From Muribacter muris (GTDB taxonomy: Bacteria; Pseudomonadota; Gammaproteobacteria; Enterobacterales; Pasteurellaceae): 64,000 nt of DNA. Made by a program: the position numbers and the translations under genes. The number at the start of each line of letters is the position of its first letter. Within the stretch, counting starts at the first letter, position 1. Below the pieces are notes generated by a model that ran no database searches, was not told the origin of the DNA, and saw only the letters and a program-made list of their open reading frames with translations. The DNA is taken from positions 18,944 to 82,943 of the forward strand of contig NZ_JWIZ01000008.1 in NCBI RefSeq assembly GCF_001038205.1. The letters run 5' to 3'. Positions 61,416-64,000 of the stretch are shown here, piece after piece.

Positions 61416-64000
61416 ATGAATAAAATTTTTAAAGTGATTTTTAATCATATCACCCAAACATGGGTTGCAGTATCAGAACTTAATCGAAGCAAAGGTAAAA
61501 CAAAATCATCAATAAATCAGCAAGTATCAGTCCATAAAATAGCAGTTACTTCAGCCACATTAGTACTAATGTCAGCCAGTGCGAATGCACTGGCTGCCGT
61601 ACAAATTGGTTCTACAAATGGCAATCAGATCTCTTCTAGTGAAACGGAAGTATATTCTGGTACAGGAAATGTCGGAAATATCGCTATAGGTTCTGGCTCA
61701 AAAGCACTGGGAAATCGAGCTGATCAAGCATCGTTAGCTATTGGTAGTAAGGCAATTGCAAAAGGACAATCTGTCATAGCAATTGGTCAAAACGCCACAG
61801 CAGAAGCTGGGGGTAGTGTTGCAATAGGAAATGCTGCAAAAGTTCATACTAATCACGGCATAGCAATTGGACAAAATGCTGTTGTTAATCAAGGGCAAGA
61901 TGCTGGAATTGCTATTGGTATTAACGCAAATGCTAAACATGAAGGAGCTATTGCATTAGGTCGAAACTCAGTAACAACAGGTAGAGATCAAGTTTCCGTT
62001 GGCAGTAATGCTCTAAAAAGAAAAATCGTGAATGTTGCCAATGCTACTTTAGATAATCGTTCGACTGAGGCTGTTACAGGACAACAGCTATATCAAACAA
62101 ATATAGCAGTCAGCACTGCACAGTCTACTGCAACAGCAGCTCAAAGCACAGCGAATAGGGCTTCGACATCTGCCACAAATGCACAAAGTACCGCAAATGC
62201 TGCATCGACTGCTGCGACAGCAGCCCAAAGCACAGCGAATAGGGCTTCGACATCTGCCGCAAATGCACAAAGTACCGCAAATGCAGCATCTACCGCTGCG
62301 ACAGCAGCTCAATCTACAGCTAATGCTGCTTCAACATCTGCATCTCAAGTATCCACAGCTTTAAATAGTAAAGCTGATGTTAGTCGTGCATTTACTTTCA
62401 ATATAGAAAACAATTTATCTAATCAAAATACACAAGCTGGCAAAGCCAAAGAATGGACATTAGCTCAAAATAATTCACTTACTTTCGGTGCAACATCAGA
62501 TCTCACTGTAAGTACCGATGGTTCAGGTAAGATCATTTATGGTTTATCTTCTGTAGCCAAAACAGCAATTTCTGCTGCCAGTACTGCTGCAAAAACAGTC
62601 AATGACAATTTAGCTAAAATTGAAACAGCAGCTTCAACAGCCACTAATGCTGCTGCTCAAGCTGCAAATTCGGCCTCTGCTGCAGACAGTTCGGCAAAAG
62701 CCGCAAGCACATCGGCAAATGCAGCGTACAGCTCCGCAACTAAAGCCGATTCATCTGCAACCGCCGCAAGTACTTCAGCAACTGCCGCATCAAACTCAGC
62801 GTCCGCTGCAGACAGTTCGGCAACAGCGGCAAGTACCTCCGCAAGTGCAGCAAACAGCTCTGCAAATAAAGCCGATTCTTCAGCAACTGCCGCATCAAAT
62901 TCAGCATCTGCTGCAGATAGTTCGGCAACAGCGGCAAGTACCTCTGCAAGTGCAGCGGATAGCTCTGCAACTCAAGCGGGTTCTTCCGCAACTGCCGCAT
63001 CAAATTCAGCGTCTGCTGCAGATAGTTCAGCAAAAGTAGCAAGCACTTCGGCAAGTGCAGCGGACAGCTCCGCAACTCAAGCGGGTTCTTCCGCAACTGC
63101 CGCATCAAATTCAGCGTCCACTGCAGATAGTTCAGCGAAAGCCGCAAGTACTTCGGCAAGTGCAGCGGATAGTTCTGCAACTCAAGCTGGCTCGTCCGCA
63201 ACTGCCGCATCAAACTCTGCTTCTGCCGCAGGCAGTTCAGCAACTGCTGCAAAAGCCTCTGAAACAGCTGCTTCAAGCTCCGCGTCTGCTGCAGATAGTT
63301 CGGCAAAAGCCGCAAGCACTTCGGCAAGTGCAGCAAACAGCTCTGCAAATAAAGCCGATTCTTCAGCAACTGCCGCATCAAATTCAGCGTCCGCTGCAGA
63401 CAGTTCGGCAACAGCAGCAAGTACCTCCGCAAGTACAGCAAACAGCTCTGCAAATAAAGCCGATTCTTCAGCAACTGCCGCATCAAACTCAGCGTCCGCT
63501 GCAGACAGTTCGGCAACAGCAGCAAGTACCTCCGCAAGTGCAGCAAACAGCTCTGCAAATAAAGCCGATTCTTCAGCAACGGCAGCATCAAACTCTGCTT
63601 CTGCTGCAGACAGTTCGGCAAAAGCCGCAAGCACTTCGGCAAGTGCAGCAAACAGCTCTGCAACCAAAGCAGATTCTTCCGCAACGGTAGCATCAAACTC
63701 TGCTTCTGCTGCGGACAGCTCTGCAACTCAAGCGGGCTCTTCTGCAACGGCAGCATCAAGTTCAGCGTCAGCAGCAGATAGTTCAGCCACTGCGGCAAAA
63801 GCCTCTGAAACAGCTGCGTCAAGCTCGGCTTCTGCCGCGGACAGTTCAGCCTCCGCAGCAAAAGACTCTGAAACAGCTGCATCAAGCTCCGCTTCTGCCG
63901 CAAACAGTTCAGCCACTGCAGCAAAAGACTCTGAAACAGCCGCTTCAAGCTCCGCTTCTGCCGCAGGCAGTTCAGCCTCCGCAGCAAAAGACTCTGAAAC
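61416..64000 (+). CDS. Trimeric autotransporter adhesin, N-terminal part (runs off the window)
   Basis: At least 861 codons, open at the right edge. The extended signal peptide MNKIFKVIFNHITQTWVAVS...SKGK (ESPR type) is followed by a hydrophobic core and cleavage near residue 60 (ANALA). The head (about 62-200) has YadA-type repeats with AIG motifs about every 14 residues; the neck is near 62029-62095 (VNVANATLDN...AVTGQQLYQTN). A first Ala/Ser/Thr coiled coil, a short globular insert (about 62380-62570) and then a long stalk of heptads (SSATAAS, SASAAD) in 35-residue tandem modules follow. It should form a surface fibre; the C-terminal membrane anchor lies beyond the window. Long frames on other strands are composition artefacts. 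Confidence 0.93.
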   Translation, partial: MNKIFKVIFNHITQTWVAVSELNRSKGKTKSSINQQVSVHKIAVTSATLVLMSASANALAAVQIGSTNGNQISSSETEVYSGTGNVGNIAIGSGSKALGNRADQASLAIGSKAIAKGQSVIAIGQNATAEAGGSVAIGNAAKVHTNHGIAIGQNAVVNQGQDAGIAIGINANAKHEGAIALGRNSVTTGRDQVSVGSNALKRKIVNVANATLDNRSTEAVTGQQLYQTNIAVSTAQSTATAAQSTANRASTSATNAQSTANAASTAATAAQSTANRASTSAANAQSTANAASTAATAAQSTANAASTSASQVSTALNSKADVSRAFTFNIENNLSNQNTQAGKAKEWTLAQNNSLTFGATSDLTVSTDGSGKIIYGLSSVAKTAISAASTAAKTVNDNLAKIETAASTATNAAAQAANSASAADSSAKAASTSANAAYSSATKADSSATAASTSATAASNSASAADSSATAASTSASAANSSANKADSSATAASNSASAADSSATAASTSASAADSSATQAGSSATAASNSASAADSSAKVASTSASAADSSATQAGSSATAASNSASTADSSAKAASTSASAADSSATQAGSSATAASNSASAAGSSATAAKASETAASSSASAADSSAKAASTSASAANSSANKADSSATAASNSASAADSSATAASTSASTANSSANKADSSATAASNSASAADSSATAASTSASAANSSANKADSSATAASNSASAADSSAKAASTSASAANSSATKADSSATVASNSASAADSSATQAGSSATAASSSASAADSSATAAKASETAASSSASAADSSASAAKDSETAASSSASAANSSATAAKDSETAASSSASAAGSSASAAKDSE
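62660..64000 (+). repeat. Tandem 105-base (35-residue, five-heptad) stalk repeats
   Basis: Equivalent points (GCCGATTCTT or variants) occur at 62871, 62976, 63081, 63186, then after a 168-base step at 63354, 63459, 63564 and 63669, that is 105 bases apart. Further heptad repeats of a different phrase (AKDSETAASSSAS) begin near 63790 and run to the edge. Blocks are nearly identical in DNA, so recombination could change stalk length in steps of five heptads. Confidence 0.88.

Noticed and set aside
62620..63690. Gln/Leu/Pro-rich plus-strand frames inside the adhesin
   Set aside because: They are a shifted reading of the heptad repeats, inside the adhesin gene.
62740..63987. Leu/Arg-rich minus-strand frame (415 codons) and others in the adhesin stalk
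   Set aside because: All frames stay open because the stalk repeats lack stop-forming codons; the plus-strand frame from 61416 has the signal peptide, head and neck.
62660..64000. CRISPR-like regular repetition
   Set aside because: Repeats are contiguous coding heptads with no unique spacers; no cas genes nearby.

Overview
The window is a stretch of chromosome from a gammaproteobacterium of the family Pasteurellaceae. Two things point there. The genes read as close relatives of Escherichia coli and Haemophilus counterparts. The DNA is also sprinkled with the uptake signal ACAAGCGGTCGGTT on both strands, the Actinobacillus pleuropneumoniae / Mannheimia type rather than the AAGTGCGGT Haemophilus influenzae type. 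I cannot name the species; a Mannheimia- or Actinobacillus-like animal commensal or pathogen is the best reading. No rRNA, tRNA, CRISPR array, prophage or intact insertion sequence was seen.

Layout. 1-4.6 kb: end of mnmA, then the ferric-iron importer afuABC (minus strand) with a Fur-box-like palindrome upstream and a strong hairpin between afuA and afuB. 4.8-4.9 kb: a small inverted-repeat element, repeated in the opposite orientation at 57.4 kb. 5-11.2 kb: a urocanate/histidine degradation cluster, hutC (+) facing hutU-permease-hutG-hutI (-), with HutC- and CRP-like sites before hutU and no hutH in the window. 11.4-18.2 kb: the rnf electron-transport operon ABCDGE, with an extra TRIC-family membrane gene between rnfC and rnfD and a tandem-repeat tail on RnfC; lpxM and a methyltransferase follow. 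20.3-26 kb: ndh, tsaD, bamD, rluD, hslO, hslR. 26.3-31.5 kb: malT and malP, convergent. 31.6-39.5 kb: serB, ytjB, infA, ycaR-lpxK-mutM, brnQ, fabG-fabD, a GNAT gene and a decayed fabD fragment. 39.7-44.9 kb: LysE-type exporter, queH, a small exported protein, ispB, corB(yfjD)-ypjD. 45-47.6 kb: alanine dehydrogenase plus a sodium-coupled amino-acid symporter. 47.7-49.4 kb: an XRE regulator, a TbpB-like surface lipoprotein and an unknown membrane protein. 49.5-54 kb: recF, dnaN, dnaA, then arcA. 54.2-61.2 kb: cdd, mepS-like, nfo, a TorD-family chaperone, a Slam-type outer-membrane protein, a HAD phosphatase, comF and yhbP. 61.4 kb to the end: the first part of a large trimeric autotransporter adhesin that runs off the window.

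How the genes fit together. Most of the window is housekeeping. The accessory, host-facing part is iron uptake (afuABC), a lipoprotein likely displayed by a Slam translocon about 9 kb away, the trimeric adhesin, and nutrient scavenging (urocanate/histidine, alanine, maltodextrin, branched-chain amino acids). CRP-like sites before hutU, ald and comF suggest that carbon status ties catabolism and DNA uptake together. Site calls are by eye and were not scored by any program.
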